NCBI RefSeq assembly: GCF_029714205.1
Contig: NZ_CP121648.1
Location: 2,932,001-2,996,000, forward strand
DNA: 64,000 nt
Source of the DNA: Methylobacterium sp. CB376
GTDB taxonomy: Bacteria; Pseudomonadota; Alphaproteobacteria; Rhizobiales; Beijerinckiaceae
Reading direction: 5' to 3'
The notes below the pieces were generated by a model, which saw only the letters and a list, made by a program, of their open reading frames with translations, had not been told where the DNA came from and ran no database searches. This document shows, piece by piece, positions 35,881-45,822 of the stretch. The stretch's first letter is position 1. Every line of letters begins with the position of its first letter. The position numbers were made by a program, and so were the translations under genes.

Positions 35881-37479
35881 TCACCCGAAATGCCGGCCCA
35901 GCACCTCGCGCAGGCGGGCGACCATCTCGGCCCCCGGCACCGAGAACTGCGCCGGCCGGGCGGCCTTCCACTCGGCGTTGCTGGCGATCGCCTCGGCGGC
36001 GCGGGCGCCCTCGATCAGGTCCTTGATCTGGACCTCGCCGCGGGCCCGCTCGTCGCTGCCCTGGATCACCACGGCCGGCGCGCCGCGGCGGTCGGCGTAC
36101 TTCATCTGCGCCTTGAGGCCGGCGGCCCCGAGATAGAGTTCGGACCGGATGCCGGCCTGGCGCAGGGCGGCGACCAGGGCCTGGTAGCTCGCGATCTCCT
36201 CGCGGTCGAGCACCAGCACCACCACGGGTCCGGGCCCGGCCGCGCCCGCCACGATCGGGCTCCCGACGATCTGCAGGGCCGCGAACAGGCGCGACACGCC
36301 GATCGAGAAGCCCGTCGCCGGGACGGGCTCGGCCCGGAAGCGCCCGACCAGGCCGTCGTAGCGCCCTCCCCCGGCCACCGAGCCGAAGCGCACGGTCTGC
36401 CCGTCCTCGCCCACGACCGGGAAGGTCAGCTCGGCCTCGTAGACCGGCCCCGTGTAGTATTCGAGGCCGCGCACCACCGAGGGGTCGGCCCGCACCCGGT
36501 CGTGGCCGTAGCCCGCCGCCTCGCACAGGCGCAGGATCGCGTGCAATTCGGCGATGCCCTGGCGGCCGGTCTCGGAGCCGCCCACCACCTCGGCCCAGCC
36601 GCCGAAGAAATTCTCCCAGAAGGCGAGCCGGTCGCCCCCGTCCGTGGGCGCCGCCTGGAAGGAGACGTAGCGGATGATGCGGTCGATCGCCTCGTCCGGG
36701 AGCCCGGCCCCCTTGGTGAAGTCGCCGCTCTCGTCCCGGCGGCCCGGCCCCAGCAGCAGCCGCACCCCGTCCACCCCGAGGCGGTCGAGCTTGTCGATGG
36801 CCCGCAGCACCGTGAGGCGGCGCCCGGCCTGGTCGTCACCGCCGAGCCCGATCGCCTCCATGACGCCGTCGAGCACCTTGCGGTTGTTGACCTTCACCAC
36901 ATAGTCGCCGCGGGCGATGCCGACCCGCTCCAGCGTGTCGGCGGCCATCATGCAGATCTCCGCATCGGCCGCGACGGTCGGGGCGCCGACGATGTCGGCG
37001 TCGAACTGCATGAACTGGCGGAAGCGGCCGGGCCCCGGCTTCTCGTTGCGGAAGACGTAGCCCGCCCGGTAGCTGCGGTAGGGCTTGGGCAGGGCGTCGA
37101 AATGCTCGGCGACGTAGCGGGCGAGCGGCGCGGTCAGGTCGTAGCGCAGGGACAGCCACGCCTCGTCGTCGTCCTGAAACGAGAACACGCCCTCGTTCGG
37201 GCGGTCGAGGTCGGGCAGGAATTTCCCGAGCGCCTCGGTGTACTCGATGAAGGGGGTCTCCACCGCCTCGAAGCCGTAGAGTTCGAAGCTCTCGCGGATG
37301 GTCTGCAGCATCCGCTGGGTCGCGGCGATCTCGGCCGGGCCGCGGTCGACGAGGCCGCGGGGCAGGCGGGGCTTGAGGGTGCCGGGCTTCCCGGAGCCGG
37401 GCTTCCCGGAGCCTGCCTTGGCGGCGCTGGCCTTGGCGGGGCTGGCCTTGGCGGAACTGGCCTTCGCGGAGTTGGACAT
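35881..37479 (-). CDS. hisS: Histidyl-tRNA synthetase with repetitive N-terminal extension
   Basis: A 532-residue class II synthetase. The catalytic core starts near [20 protein letters not shown] and carries [20 protein letters not shown] (motif 2), [20 protein letters not shown] and [12 protein letters not shown] (motif 3 region), then the C-terminal anticodon domain. The first 37 residues are a low-complexity Ala/Lys/Ser/Gly/Pro tract ([18 protein letters not shown] and two GKPGS units) encoded by 15-base repeats at about 37376-37470. ATG 37479 is chosen; ATG 37491 is possible. Open upstream frame is non-conserved. Confidence 0.94.
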   Translation of the reverse strand: MSNSAKASSAKASPAKASAAKAGSGKPGSGKPGTLKPRLPRGLVDRGPAEIAATQRMLQTIRESFELYGFEAVETPFIEYTEALGKFLPDLDRPNEGVFSFQDDDEAWLSLRYDLTAPLARYVAEHFDALPKPYRSYRAGYVFRNEKPGPGRFRQFMQFDADIVGAPTVAADAEICMMAADTLERVGIARGDYVVKVNNRKVLDGVMEAIGLGGDDQAGRRLTVLRAIDKLDRLGVDGVRLLLGPGRRDESGDFTKGAGLPDEAIDRIIRYVSFQAAPTDGGDRLAFWENFFGGWAEVVGGSETGRQGIAELHAILRLCEAAGYGHDRVRADPSVVRGLEYYTGPVYEAELTFPVVGEDGQTVRFGSVAGGGRYDGLVGRFRAEPVPATGFSIGVSRLFAALQIVGSPIVAGAAGPGPVVVLVLDREEIASYQALVAALRQAGIRSELYLGAAGLKAQMKYADRRGAPAVVIQGSDERARGEVQIKDLIEGARAAEAIASNAEWKAARPAQFSVPGAEMVARLREVLGRHFG

Positions 37480-37604
37480 GGCGGCGGACATCCGGTCGTC
37501 GTGGGGGCGGCCGCTCCGGCGCGGGTCCGGCGCCGCGTCCGGCGCAGGGGCGAGGTCCGGCGGCGCGGCCGTCACGGCCGGCCCGCCGGGGCCGCGCGCC
37601 GCCT

Positions 37605-38864
37605 CTAGACCATTTGGACGCGGGAGGAAACCGCGCCCCCGCCCCGACTGCGGACCCGGGCGGCTTCGAGGGCCCAGACCAGGCCCAGCATCATGTGGAC
37701 GTGGCGCCACTTCTCGATGTCGATCTGGAATCCCTGCAGGAAGAACATGATCAGCACCGGCACGACGATCTGGGCGTGGCGCCGGACCGGGCTCGCCTCG
37801 GCCATCAGCCGCCAGCCCACCCGCGCGGTCGAGAGGACGAGCAGGATGAAGGCGGCCCCCGCCACCCAGCCCCCGTTGGCGAAGGCGCCCAGGTAGGAAT
37901 TATGCGGCTCCAGGTTGAAGATCAGGCGCCAGCGCAGGGGGCCGAAGCCCATCGGCTCCTCCATCAGCAGGCCGAAGCCGCGCATCTGGTTGCCGAACCG
38001 TCCGGTCTCGCCCTCGTCGTAATCCTGCGTGACGGCGGCGCGCTTGTGGAAGGTCTCGGCGACGCTGCCGATCGACAGCAGGCCGCCGAGGGCGAGGCCG
38101 CCGAGCACCAGGGTGACCAGCGTGCTGCGCAGGATCCGCCGCCGCAGCGCCATCGAGGCGCTGGTGCGGTAGATGCTCGACACCATGAGGGCGACCGCCA
38201 CGACCGTGCCGCCCCAGGAGCCGCGCGAGAAGGACAGGAAGATGCCGGCCAGCAGCAGCAGCAGGCCGGCGAGCGACAGCGGCGGCCGCCGCGCGCGCCC
38301 GGTCATCAGGTTGTGCATCAGGTAGAGGGCACCGAGCGTGAGGAAGGAGCCGAACACGTTCGGGTCCTGGAAGGTGCCGGACGCGCGCCCGTACTTGCTG
38401 AACAGGTCCTCGTTGCCGATCAGGTCGAGGTAGCCGCCGATCCCGAGGGCGCCGGAGAACAGGGTGCTCGCCGTGTAGACCTTGAGCGCGAGCTCCACCC
38501 GGCGCTCGGTCTCGTCGGCGAAGAACATCGCGAAGAACAGGGTGGTGACGGCCAGGTAGCAGAGCTGGACCGTCCAGGTCACCGGCCGCTCCTCGTCAAG
38601 GTAAGGCAGCAGGGCCAGCACGGTGGCGCCGACGAAGACGGTGAGCAGGATGACCAGGGGCACCGCGCCGCGATGGAGCCGGATGCCGAGGAGCAGCCAC
38701 AGGGCGATGGTCGGCAGCGCCACGAGGTCGTAGGGCGAGGCCTCCGAGAAGGCGAAGCACGCGAAGAAGACGAAGGCCGTGAAGAGGGCCAGGCCGAGCC
38801 CGTGCAGGACCCGCAGCAGCGGCAGCGCGGCGAGGCCCCGGTGGGGCAGGACGGCACTGGTCAT
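37605..38864 (-). CDS. O-antigen ligase/polymerase-like membrane protein
   Basis: A 419-residue inner-membrane protein with about ten hydrophobic segments and one larger extracytoplasmic loop (about 285-325). The loop contains [19 protein letters not shown] and [17 protein letters not shown], resembling the Wzy/WaaL (O-antigen ligase superfamily) H-N-S region; [17 protein letters not shown] is another signature, typical of the PF04932-type ligases. Its lipid-linked sugar substrate is unknown and no other polysaccharide gene is near. It follows hisS in reverse order with 125 bases between. Confidence 0.85.
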   Translation of the reverse strand: MTSAVLPHRGLAALPLLRVLHGLGLALFTAFVFFACFAFSEASPYDLVALPTIALWLLLGIRLHRGAVPLVILLTVFVGATVLALLPYLDEERPVTWTVQLCYLAVTTLFFAMFFADETERRVELALKVYTASTLFSGALGIGGYLDLIGNEDLFSKYGRASGTFQDPNVFGSFLTLGALYLMHNLMTGRARRPPLSLAGLLLLLAGIFLSFSRGSWGGTVVAVALMVSSIYRTSASMALRRRILRSTLVTLVLGGLALGGLLSIGSVAETFHKRAAVTQDYDEGETGRFGNQMRGFGLLMEEPMGFGPLRWRLIFNLEPHNSYLGAFANGGWVAGAAFILLVLSTARVGWRLMAEASPVRRHAQIVVPVLIMFFLQGFQIDIEKWRHVHMMLGLVWALEAARVRSRGGGAVSSRVQMV

Positions 38865-39095
38865 CGGACGGCTCCGGTCGGACGCGCTCCGTCCGGATCC
38901 TGCCGCTCAAATCCTCTGCGCCGCCTCAAGCAAGATGGTGAAGGGAGCGTTGCGGCGGGCCCCCGCCCGGGGATGCGCCCGGGGCGCGCCGCTGCCCCGC
39001 CGCGCAGGGGGCGCGACGGGGCCGGTCGTTCGGGGAACGGAGCCGATACGCAACCTGACTCTCCCGGAGTATCGGCGCGGGCGGTGAATCAATTC

Positions 39096-40103
39096 TCAAC
39101 GGGACGCCAGCGGAAGCGCGGAAAGCGCCGCCGGGGCCGTTCGATAGCTCCCGCCGCGGGCGGCGTAGCGCCGGGCCAGGGCGGCGCAGGCCGCGATCTG
39201 GATCTGGTGGAACAGCATCACCGGGAGGAGCAGACCCCCGACATCCTGCCCGGCGAAGAGGACGTTCGCCATCGGCACGCCGGCCACGAGGCTCTTCTTC
39301 GAGCCGCAGAACACGATGGTGATCTCGTCCGCCCGCGAGAAGCCGAGCAGCCGGCTCGCGGCCGCGGTCAGGGCAAGCACGCTCGCGAGCAGGATCCCGT
39401 CGACGAGCAGCATGGTGGCGAGCGCCGGCAGCGGCGTGCGCGACCACAGCCCGCTCGCGCTGGCGTGGCTGAAGGCGAGGTAGACGACGAGCAGGATCGA
39501 GCCGCGGTCGACGAGGGCGGTCACCCCCTTGCGGGAGGCCAGGAGCGGCGCGAGCCGCGGCCGCAGCAGCTGCCCGAGCAGGAAGGGCGCGAGCAGCTGC
39601 AGGAGGACCTTGCCCGCCCCGGACCAGTCGAAGGCGCCCTGGGCCCGGAACAGCAGGGAGGCCAGGAGCGGCGTCAGGACCATGCCGAGGATGTTCGAGG
39701 CCGAGGCGGCGCAGACCGCCGCCGGCACGTTGCCGCCCGCCACCGAGGTGAAGGCGATCGACGATTGCACGGTCGAGGGCAGGACGCACAGGAACAGCAC
39801 GCCCGCCGCGAGGGCCGGCGTCAGCAGGCTCGGCGCGAGCAGGCCCGCCGCGAGGCCGAGGAGCGGGAAGAGCCCGAACGTCGTCGCCAGCACCACGAGG
39901 TGGAGCCGCCAATGGACGAGCCCGGCCAGGGCCGTGCGCCGGTCGATGCGGGCGCCGTGCAGGAAGAACAGGAGCGCGATCGCGCCGGTCGCCACGCTGC
40001 CGAGCCCCTCCGCGAGCCCGCCGCTCACCGGCAGGAACGCGCCGAGGAGCAGGCAGGCGAGGAGCATCAGCATGAAGGGATCGGGGCGGAAGCGCGCGCG
40101 CAT
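39096..40103 (-). CDS. SBF-like transporter (YfeH type)
   Basis: A 335-residue membrane protein with about ten helices, of the sodium/bile-acid-symporter-like family represented by E. coli YfeH (PF13593). Family features are the N-terminal RPDPFMLMLLACLLLGAFLP, FFLHGARIDRRTALAG, PSTVQSSIAFTSVAGGNVPA, and CGSKKSLVAGVPMANVLFAG. Its substrate is unknown. The start ATG 40103 lies opposite a LysR gene with a well-formed dyad between them. Confidence 0.87.
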   Translation of the reverse strand: MRARFRPDPFMLMLLACLLLGAFLPVSGGLAEGLGSVATGAIALLFFLHGARIDRRTALAGLVHWRLHLVVLATTFGLFPLLGLAAGLLAPSLLTPALAAGVLFLCVLPSTVQSSIAFTSVAGGNVPAAVCAASASNILGMVLTPLLASLLFRAQGAFDWSGAGKVLLQLLAPFLLGQLLRPRLAPLLASRKGVTALVDRGSILLVVYLAFSHASASGLWSRTPLPALATMLLVDGILLASVLALTAAASRLLGFSRADEITIVFCGSKKSLVAGVPMANVLFAGQDVGGLLLPVMLFHQIQIAACAALARRYAARGGSYRTAPAALSALPLASR

Positions 40104-40136
40104 CGGGGGGATCCTGGCCGAGGGGTGACCTAAAGG

Positions 40137-40200
40137 TAATCCCGCGGCGCACAAGGCGGAATGCTGCGGCGCGGGATTACAGCTATCACGAGACGCGATA
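40137..40200. promoter_or_regulatory. Divergent control region with two dyads (LysR type)
   Basis: Arms TAATCCCGCGGCGCA (40137-40151) and TGCGGCGCGGGATTA (40165-40179) pair over 15 bases with one mismatch and a 13-base gap. Right next to it TATCACGAGACGCGATA (40184-40200) is a 17-base imperfect palindrome of the TATC-N9-GATA kind, resembling the T-N11-A rule of LysR sites. They occupy the middle of the spacer between 40103 and 40233. Confidence 0.78.
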
Positions 40201-40232
40201 ACCTGCCCGCCGTCTATGCAGGAGGACCGGCG

Positions 40233-41084
40233 GTGGCGCCCTTGATCGATCCCGTCCTGCTGCGCACCCTGACGGCGGTGCTGCGCAGCCGCAGCTTCAG
40301 CCGGGCGGCCGAGCAGCTCGGCCTGCGCCAATCCACGGTGAGCCAGCACGTGCAGCGGCTGGAGGCGCAGCTCGGGCGCCGGCTCGTCGCCCGCGACACC
40401 CACTCGGTGGCGCCGACCCCGGAGGGCGAGGCGGTGCTCGGCTTCGCCCGCACGGTGCTCGACGCGCATGAGCGGCTGGAGCGCACGCTCGCCGGCCAGG
40501 CGGTGCGCGGGCGGCTGCGCTTCGGCGCCTCGGAGGATTTCGTGCAGACGCGGCTCGCGGAGGTGCTGCGCGATTTCCGGACCACCTACCCGTCGGTGGA
40601 TCTCGAACTGAGCGTGTCGTTCACGCACCTCCTCGCCGAGGCGGTGGAGCGGGGCGAACTCGACCTCGTGCTGGGCAAGCGGCGCCTGGGCGAGGCGCAG
40701 GGCCTGCCGGTGCGGCGCGACCGGCTGGTCTGGTGCGGGCTCCCCGACGCGGTGCCGGCGCGCGACGAGCCGGTCTCCTTCCTGTCCTTCCCGGCCCCGA
40801 GCGTGACCCGCACGCTCGTGCTCGAAGCCTGCGCGCGGGAGAGCCGCCCCTGGCGCATCACCTGCACCTGCGCCAGCCTGAGCGGCCTGCGGGCTGCCGC
40901 CTTCGCGGGGCTCGGGCTGATGGCGCAGGCGCGCAGCCTCGTCCCGGAGGGGCTGCGGGAGATCGCGGATCCCGACCTGCCGCGCCTGCCCGAGGTCGAG
41001 TTCATCCTGGCGGGGCCCGGCCTGCACCGGGAACCGAGCCGCAGCCTCGCCCACCGGATCCTGAACGCCGACATCTGGGATTGA
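40233..41084 (+). CDS. LysR-family transcriptional regulator
   Basis: A 283-residue regulator. The helix-turn-helix region is SFSRAAEQLGLRQSTVSQHV (about residues 22-41), followed by the linker RLEAQLGRRLVARDTHSVAP and an effector domain with FVQTRLAEVLRDFRTTYPSV. GTG 40233 has a perfect AGGAGG seven bases upstream (40220-40225), which decides the start; the frame is open further upstream through the palindromes. It is divergent from the SBF-like transporter and probably controls it. Confidence 0.9.
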   Translation: MAPLIDPVLLRTLTAVLRSRSFSRAAEQLGLRQSTVSQHVQRLEAQLGRRLVARDTHSVAPTPEGEAVLGFARTVLDAHERLERTLAGQAVRGRLRFGASEDFVQTRLAEVLRDFRTTYPSVDLELSVSFTHLLAEAVERGELDLVLGKRRLGEAQGLPVRRDRLVWCGLPDAVPARDEPVSFLSFPAPSVTRTLVLEACARESRPWRITCTCASLSGLRAAAFAGLGLMAQARSLVPEGLREIADPDLPRLPEVEFILAGPGLHREPSRSLAHRILNADIWD

Positions 41085-41247
41085 GCCGGCCAAGGCGCGT
41101 GACGGAGGGGAACCGGCGCGCGCCGCGGCCGTTCTCAGGGGAGCTTGGCCTTGGACCGGCGGCCCGGGATGCCGACGCATCGGGCCATCGATCGTCTCGA
41201 CGTCTCGATGCAAGCCAGTGGCTCGGCGACGATTCGAGAACCGACGC

Positions 41248-41270
41248 GGCGGTCAGGGGCCATGACCGCC
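41248..41270 (+). promoter_or_regulatory. 8-bp inverted repeat in the Pmp3-type gene leader
   Basis: GGCGGTCA (41248-41255) and TGACCGCC (41263-41270) are perfectly complementary with a seven-base loop, 30 bases before the ATG of the small membrane protein. It might be an operator or a leader hairpin; no T-run follows. Confidence 0.4.
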
Positions 41271-41300
41271 GGTGTGACCCCCCTCGGCACGGAGATCCCC

Positions 41301-41462
41301 ATGGGCGACCTGATCCGCATCATCCTCCTCGTGATCATCCCGCCGGTCGGCGTGCTGTTCACGGTCGGCCTCGGCCTGCAGTTCTTCATCAACGTGATCC
41401 TGACCCTGTTCGGCTACATCCCGGGCCTCATCCACGCGGTCTGGGTCGTGACCCGGCGCTGA
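41301..41462 (+). CDS. YqaE/Pmp3 family small membrane protein
   Basis: A 53-residue protein with two hydrophobic helices: MGDLIRIILLVIIPPVGVLF and FFINVILTLFGYIPGLIHAV. This is the Pmp3/YqaE proteolipid family, linked in other organisms to membrane potential and salt or cold stress. CACGGAGA precedes ATG 41301. The spacer from 41085 to here holds one dyad and nothing else noted. Confidence 0.9.
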   Translation: MGDLIRIILLVIIPPVGVLFTVGLGLQFFINVILTLFGYIPGLIHAVWVVTRR

Positions 41463-41522
41463 CGCCCGATCGCGCGCGGGCCGCCCTTCCCTCCCCGCGC
41501 GCCGTCGCCTAAATCCTGGGCG

Positions 41523-43529
41523 ATGACGCGCATCCCCGGGAACGACGTACCGCTCGACGCCCTCGACCTCGACGACGACGGCGAGGACGCCGCGGTCGAT
41601 GCCCGCGACGACGCGCCGGAGATCGATTTCGACCCGCAGGCCGGGGCCGGCCTCGTGGAGGCCGGCACCGAGGTGATCCGCCGCTTCTGGTCGACCCTGC
41701 CGCCCTCCCCCGGCGTCTACCGCATGCTCGACGCCAAGGGCGACGTGCTCTACGTCGGCAAGGCCAAGAACCTGAAGAACCGCGTCGGCTCCTACGCCCG
41801 CGGCCAGGCCCATTCGAACCGCATCGCCCGGATGATCGCCGAGACGGCCTCGATGGAGTTCGTCACCACGGTCACCGAGACCGAGGCGCTGCTGCTCGAA
41901 GCCAACCTGATCAAGCAGCTCAAGCCCCGCTTCAACGTGCTGATGCGGGACGACAAGTCGCTGCCGTACATCCTGCTCACCGCCGACACCGAGGCGCCCC
42001 AGCTCGTCAAGCACCGCGGCGCGCGGCGCCGGCCGGGCCACTATTTCGGCCCCTTCGCCTCGGTCTGGGCGGTCAACCGCACGGTGAACGCGCTGCAGCG
42101 GGCCTTCCTGCTGCGCTCCTGCTCGGACAGCTACTACGAGAACCGCAGCCGCCCCTGCCTGCTGTACCAGATCAAGCGGTGTTCGGGTCCCTGCACCGGG
42201 GAGATCGCGCCGGCCGACTACGCGCTGCTGGCCGACGAGGCGCGCGCCTTCCTGTCGGGGAAGTCGACCAGCGTGAAGGAGCGCCTCGCCGCCGACATGC
42301 AGGCCGCCGCCGAGGCCTGGGAATTCGAGAAGGCGGCGCGCTACCGCGACCGCATCGCCGCGCTCGCGGCCATCCAGGGCGTGCAGGGCGTCAACACCCA
42401 GGACATCGAGGAGGCCGACGTCTTCGCCCTCGACGAGCAGGCCGGGCAGTTCTGCATCGAGGTGTTCTTCTTCCGCAACTGGCAGAACTGGGGCAACCGC
42501 GCCTACTTTCCCAAGGCCGACCGCTCGATGTCGGCCTCGGAGGTGCTCGGCTCCTTCATCGGCCAGTTCTACGACGACAAGCCGGCGCCGCGCCTGATCC
42601 TGGTCTCGCACGAGATCGAGGACGCGGAACTGCTCGCCGCGGCGCTCTCGACGCGGATCGACGCCCGGGTCGAGATCCACCAGCCCAAGCGCGGCGAGCG
42701 CAAGAACCTGATCGACTACGCGGCCCGCAACGCCCGGGAGGCCCTGGCAAGGCGGCTCGCCGATACCGCCTCGCAGGGCAAGCTGCTGGCGGCGCTGGGC
42801 CAGGCTTTCGGCCTGCCGAGACCGCCGCGGCGGGTCGAGGTCTACGACAATTCCCACATCATGGGCACGAACGCGGTCGGCGCCATGGTCGTCGCCGGGC
42901 CGACCGGGTTCATGAAGACCCATTACCGGACCTTCACCATCAAGTCGCCGGACGTGAAGCCGGGCGACGATTTCGGCATGATGCGCGAGGTGCTGCACCG
43001 GCGCTTCGCCCGGCTGGTCAAGGAGGCGCCCCGGCAGGAGGGCGAGGCCGAGCCGGCGGATGCGGACGCCTTCCCGGCCTGGCCGGACCTCGTCCTGATC
43101 GACGGCGGCAAGGGCCAGCTCGAGGCCGCCCGCGCCGCCTTGGCGGAGGTCGGCGTCACGGGGGTGCCCCTCGTCGGCATCGCCAAGGGGCGGGACCGGG
43201 ACGCGGGCCGCGAGACCTTCTTCGTGGAGGGTCAGCCGCCCTTCAAGCTGCCGCCCCGCGACCCGACGCTCTACTTCGTGCAACGCCTGCGCGACGAGGC
43301 GCACCGCTTCGCGATCGGGGCGCATCGGGCCAAGCGCAAGCGCGAGCTGGTGAAGAACCCGCTCGACGAGATCCCGGGGATCGGGCCGACGCGCAAGCGC
43401 GCCCTCCTGCACCATTTCGGCACCGTGAAGGCCATCGAGCGCGCGGCCCTGGAGGATCTCGCCAAGACGCCGGGCGTCAACGCCGCCACGGCCCGCGCCG
43501 TCTACGACTTCTTCCACGCGAATGCGTGA
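41523..43529 (+). CDS. uvrC: Excinuclease ABC subunit C
   Basis: A 668-residue nuclease subunit of nucleotide excision repair. Domains in order: unconserved acidic start (1-55), GIY-YIG nuclease with [20 protein letters not shown] (about 62-140), Cys-rich part with [23 protein letters not shown] domain (about 260-290), endonuclease V-like domain with [19 protein letters not shown], and two helix-hairpin-helix units near the end ([17 protein letters not shown]). Followed by pgsA and moaD, as in other Rhizobiales. Confidence 0.96.
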   Translation: MTRIPGNDVPLDALDLDDDGEDAAVDARDDAPEIDFDPQAGAGLVEAGTEVIRRFWSTLPPSPGVYRMLDAKGDVLYVGKAKNLKNRVGSYARGQAHSNRIARMIAETASMEFVTTVTETEALLLEANLIKQLKPRFNVLMRDDKSLPYILLTADTEAPQLVKHRGARRRPGHYFGPFASVWAVNRTVNALQRAFLLRSCSDSYYENRSRPCLLYQIKRCSGPCTGEIAPADYALLADEARAFLSGKSTSVKERLAADMQAAAEAWEFEKAARYRDRIAALAAIQGVQGVNTQDIEEADVFALDEQAGQFCIEVFFFRNWQNWGNRAYFPKADRSMSASEVLGSFIGQFYDDKPAPRLILVSHEIEDAELLAAALSTRIDARVEIHQPKRGERKNLIDYAARNAREALARRLADTASQGKLLAALGQAFGLPRPPRRVEVYDNSHIMGTNAVGAMVVAGPTGFMKTHYRTFTIKSPDVKPGDDFGMMREVLHRRFARLVKEAPRQEGEAEPADADAFPAWPDLVLIDGGKGQLEAARAALAEVGVTGVPLVGIAKGRDRDAGRETFFVEGQPPFKLPPRDPTLYFVQRLRDEAHRFAIGAHRAKRKRELVKNPLDEIPGIGPTRKRALLHHFGTVKAIERAALEDLAKTPGVNAATARAVYDFFHANA

Positions 43530-43688
43530 GACGAGGCCCGGACGGTCCTTTCGGGACGCGGCGTCAGGCGCCCGCGCGGCGCCCGGGCGAGGGCGATTTC
43601 CGCCCCGCGCGGCGATCGGTCGGAAATCGCGTGACCCCGCGCGAGTCGCGGTTGACGCGTCCCCGGCCCCGTGGTTTCACCGGCCGCG

Positions 43689-44291
43689 ATGACCATGGTC
43701 GTACCTCGGCGCCGGTCGGTCGCCCTCAACCTCGCCAATCTGCTGACCTACGGCCGCGTGGCGGCGGTGCCGGTCGTGGCGGGCCTCCTGTTCTGGCCGC
43801 AGGAGCCGACGGCGCGCTTCGCGGCCCTGGCGGTGTTCATCGCCGCGGCCATCACCGACTACCTCGACGGCTACGTGGCGCGCACCTACGCGCAGAGCTC
43901 GGCCCTCGGGCGGATGCTCGATCCGATCGCCGACAAGCTCCTGGTCGCCGCCTGCCTGCTGATGCTCGCCGCGGACGGCTCGATCCCCGGCACCTCGCTC
44001 TGGGCCGCGATCGTCATCCTGTGCCGGGAGATCCTGGTCTCGGGCCTGCGCGAATACCTCGCCGAGCTGAAGGTCGGGGTGCCGGTGAGCCGCGTCGCCA
44101 AGTGGAAGACCGCCGCGCAGCTCGTCTCCCTCGGCTTCCTGATCGCCGGGCCGGCGGGCGAGCGGATCCTGCCCGGCACCGTCACGATCGGGCTGACCCT
44201 GCTGTGGATCTCGGCGGCGCTCACCCTCTACACGGGCTGGGACTATCTGCGGGCGGGCCTGCGCCACATGATGGAGGACGACGCCCGATGA
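43689..44291 (+). CDS. pgsA: CDP-diacylglycerol--glycerol-3-phosphate phosphatidyltransferase
   Basis: A 200-residue integral membrane enzyme making phosphatidylglycerophosphate. The CDP-alcohol motif DGYVARTYAQSSALGRMLD continues as PIAD, with all three Asp and the Gly of D-G-x2-A-R-x8-G-x3-D-x3-D. About six helices. ATG 43689 is taken; an upstream Met at 43671 would give a non-conserved start. Its stop overlaps moaD by four bases. Confidence 0.95.
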   Translation: MTMVVPRRRSVALNLANLLTYGRVAAVPVVAGLLFWPQEPTARFAALAVFIAAAITDYLDGYVARTYAQSSALGRMLDPIADKLLVAACLLMLAADGSIPGTSLWAAIVILCREILVSGLREYLAELKVGVPVSRVAKWKTAAQLVSLGFLIAGPAGERILPGTVTIGLTLLWISAALTLYTGWDYLRAGLRHMMEDDAR

Positions 44292-44539
44292 AGCTCGTCT
44301 ACTTCGCCTGGGTGCGCGAGCGGATCGGCCGGCCCGAGGAGAGCGTGGAGCCGCCCGGCTCGGTCGCGACCGTGGCGGACCTCGTGGCCTGGCTCAAGAC
44401 GCGCGGCGAGGAATACGCCTACGCCTTCGAGAACGAGGGCGTGGTGCGGGCCGCGATCGACAGGGTGCATGCCCGGCCCGAGACGCCGCTCGCGGGGGCG
44501 CGGGAGATCGCCTTCTTCCCCCCCATGACCGGCGGCTGA
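44288..44539 (+). CDS. moaD: Molybdopterin synthase small subunit MoaD
   Basis: An 83-residue ubiquitin-fold sulfur carrier. It starts MKLVYFAWVRERIGRPEESV and ends EIAFFPPMTGG, with the terminal Gly-Gly that carries the thiocarboxylate. Translation is coupled to pgsA by an ATGA overlap. The large subunit gene moaE, which normally follows, is missing here. Confidence 0.94.
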   Translation: MKLVYFAWVRERIGRPEESVEPPGSVATVADLVAWLKTRGEEYAYAFENEGVVRAAIDRVHARPETPLAGAREIAFFPPMTGG

Positions 44540-44645
44540 TCGGCGCTGCCGGAGCGGAATAGCAGTTGAACGAAATCGCGGCTGCGCGATCTTCACCCGG
44601 ACCGGCCGGGCAACGAGGATGGCCGGGTTGACGGGGAGGACGATC

Positions 44646-45674
44646 ATGGTGCGCCTGAGGACGCTCGTCTCTGCGTTCGTACTCTGCCTGCCGGCGACGG
44701 CGGGCTTCTCGCAGGTCCGGACGGGCCCGGTGCTCGTGCACTGGGGCATGTGCGAGGCGTCGGGGGCCGTGCCGGTGCCGGCCGGCAGCTTCGGCGACCG
44801 CTTCCTGGTGGTGAACGACGAGGACAACACCCTGCGCCTCTACAGGGCGGAGGAGACGGGCGCGCCCCTCGCCCTGGCCGGGGCCGACCTCGACCCGGTC
44901 TTCGCGCCCAAGCCCGGCGGCAAGGTGAAGAAGGCCGATCTCGAAGGGGCGGCCTGGCTCGGCGGCGACGTGGTGGTGATCGGCTCGCACAGCCGGGACA
45001 AGGACGGCGAGGCGGAGGAATCCCGCCGGCAGCTCCTCGCCGTCACGCTCACCGGCGCGCCGGACGCGCCGGTGCTCAAGCGGCGCGGCGCCTCGTTCCG
45101 GGGCTTGGCCAAGGCCCTCTCGGACCTCGACCCGCAGCTCGCGGCGCGCATCGCCCTCGACGCCGACAGCAAGCCCGACCTCGCACCGAAGCGGCGGGGC
45201 CTCGCGGTCGAGGGGCTCGCGCCCACGGCCGACGGGCAGGGCCTGCTGATCGGGCTGCGCAATCCCCTCAACGCCGACAACGACGCCCTCGTCGTGCCGC
45301 TGCAGAACCCCGCCGAGGTGCTGGCGAGCGGCGCCGCGCCCAAGCTCGGCAAGCCGATCGCCCTCGACCTGAAGGGCCGCGGCATCCGCGACATCGCCTA
45401 CGCGCCCGGCGCCAAGGCCTACTTCATCATCGCGGGCGGCGCCGGGAGCGGCGGCGAGGCCTTCGACCTCTACCGCTGGTCGGGCGAGCCGGGCGCCGCG
45501 CCCGCGCGGGTGCCGGGCGCCGCCCAGGCGCTCGCGGGGATTCCCGACTTCCAGCCCGAGGCGCTGCTGGTCGCGCCCGACGGCAGCCGGGTCCGGCTCC
45601 TCAGCGACGACGGCGCCTCCTGCCCGGACAAGGCGCCGAAGAGCTTCCGCAGCGTCCTGCTCGACCTGAAATAG
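44646..45674 (+). CDS. DUF3616 secreted protein
   Basis: A 342-residue exported protein. Residues 1-25 form a signal peptide (LVSAFVLCLPATAGF). The rest resembles the DUF3616 family of phytase-like beta-propellers, with DLEGAAWLGGDVVVIGSHSR, KRRGLAVEGLAPTADGQGLL and GIRDIAYAPGAKAYFIIAGG. Substrate unknown. ATG 44646 follows GAGGACGATC. Its TAG stop (45672-45674) is the start of a repeat element. Confidence 0.88.
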   Translation: MVRLRTLVSAFVLCLPATAGFSQVRTGPVLVHWGMCEASGAVPVPAGSFGDRFLVVNDEDNTLRLYRAEETGAPLALAGADLDPVFAPKPGGKVKKADLEGAAWLGGDVVVIGSHSRDKDGEAEESRRQLLAVTLTGAPDAPVLKRRGASFRGLAKALSDLDPQLAARIALDADSKPDLAPKRRGLAVEGLAPTADGQGLLIGLRNPLNADNDALVVPLQNPAEVLASGAAPKLGKPIALDLKGRGIRDIAYAPGAKAYFIIAGGAGSGGEAFDLYRWSGEPGAAPARVPGAAQALAGIPDFQPEALLVAPDGSRVRLLSDDGASCPDKAPKSFRSVLLDLK

Positions 45675-45813
45675 AGCCTCGTCCGACGAAGCGGAATCCG
45701 GTTCGTCGAAGACGACGCGGCAAGTTCAACGACCTGGATCAAACGACCTGGATCAAACGACCTGGATCAAACGACCTGGAGCAGCGCCCGATCGTCGCGT
45801 GATCGGGCGCTGC
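45672..45813. repeat. TAGAGC element, copy 2, with an internal 14-bp expansion
   Basis: The element begins TAGAGC at the stop codon of the DUF3616 gene and ends in a 13-pair hairpin (arms 45781-45793 and 45801-45813, seven-base loop, arm GCAGCGCCCGATC). Inside, the segment that occurs once in copy 1 has grown to four repeats of ACGACCTGGATCAA starting at 45729, 45743, 45757 and 45771. Confidence 0.88.
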
Positions 45814-45822
45814 GCGAGCGGC

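Noticed and set aside
39096..41213. A 705-codon minus-strand frame covering the LysR region
   Set aside because: The part above 40103 is antisense to the LysR gene, which has a clear helix-turn-helix and ribosome site.
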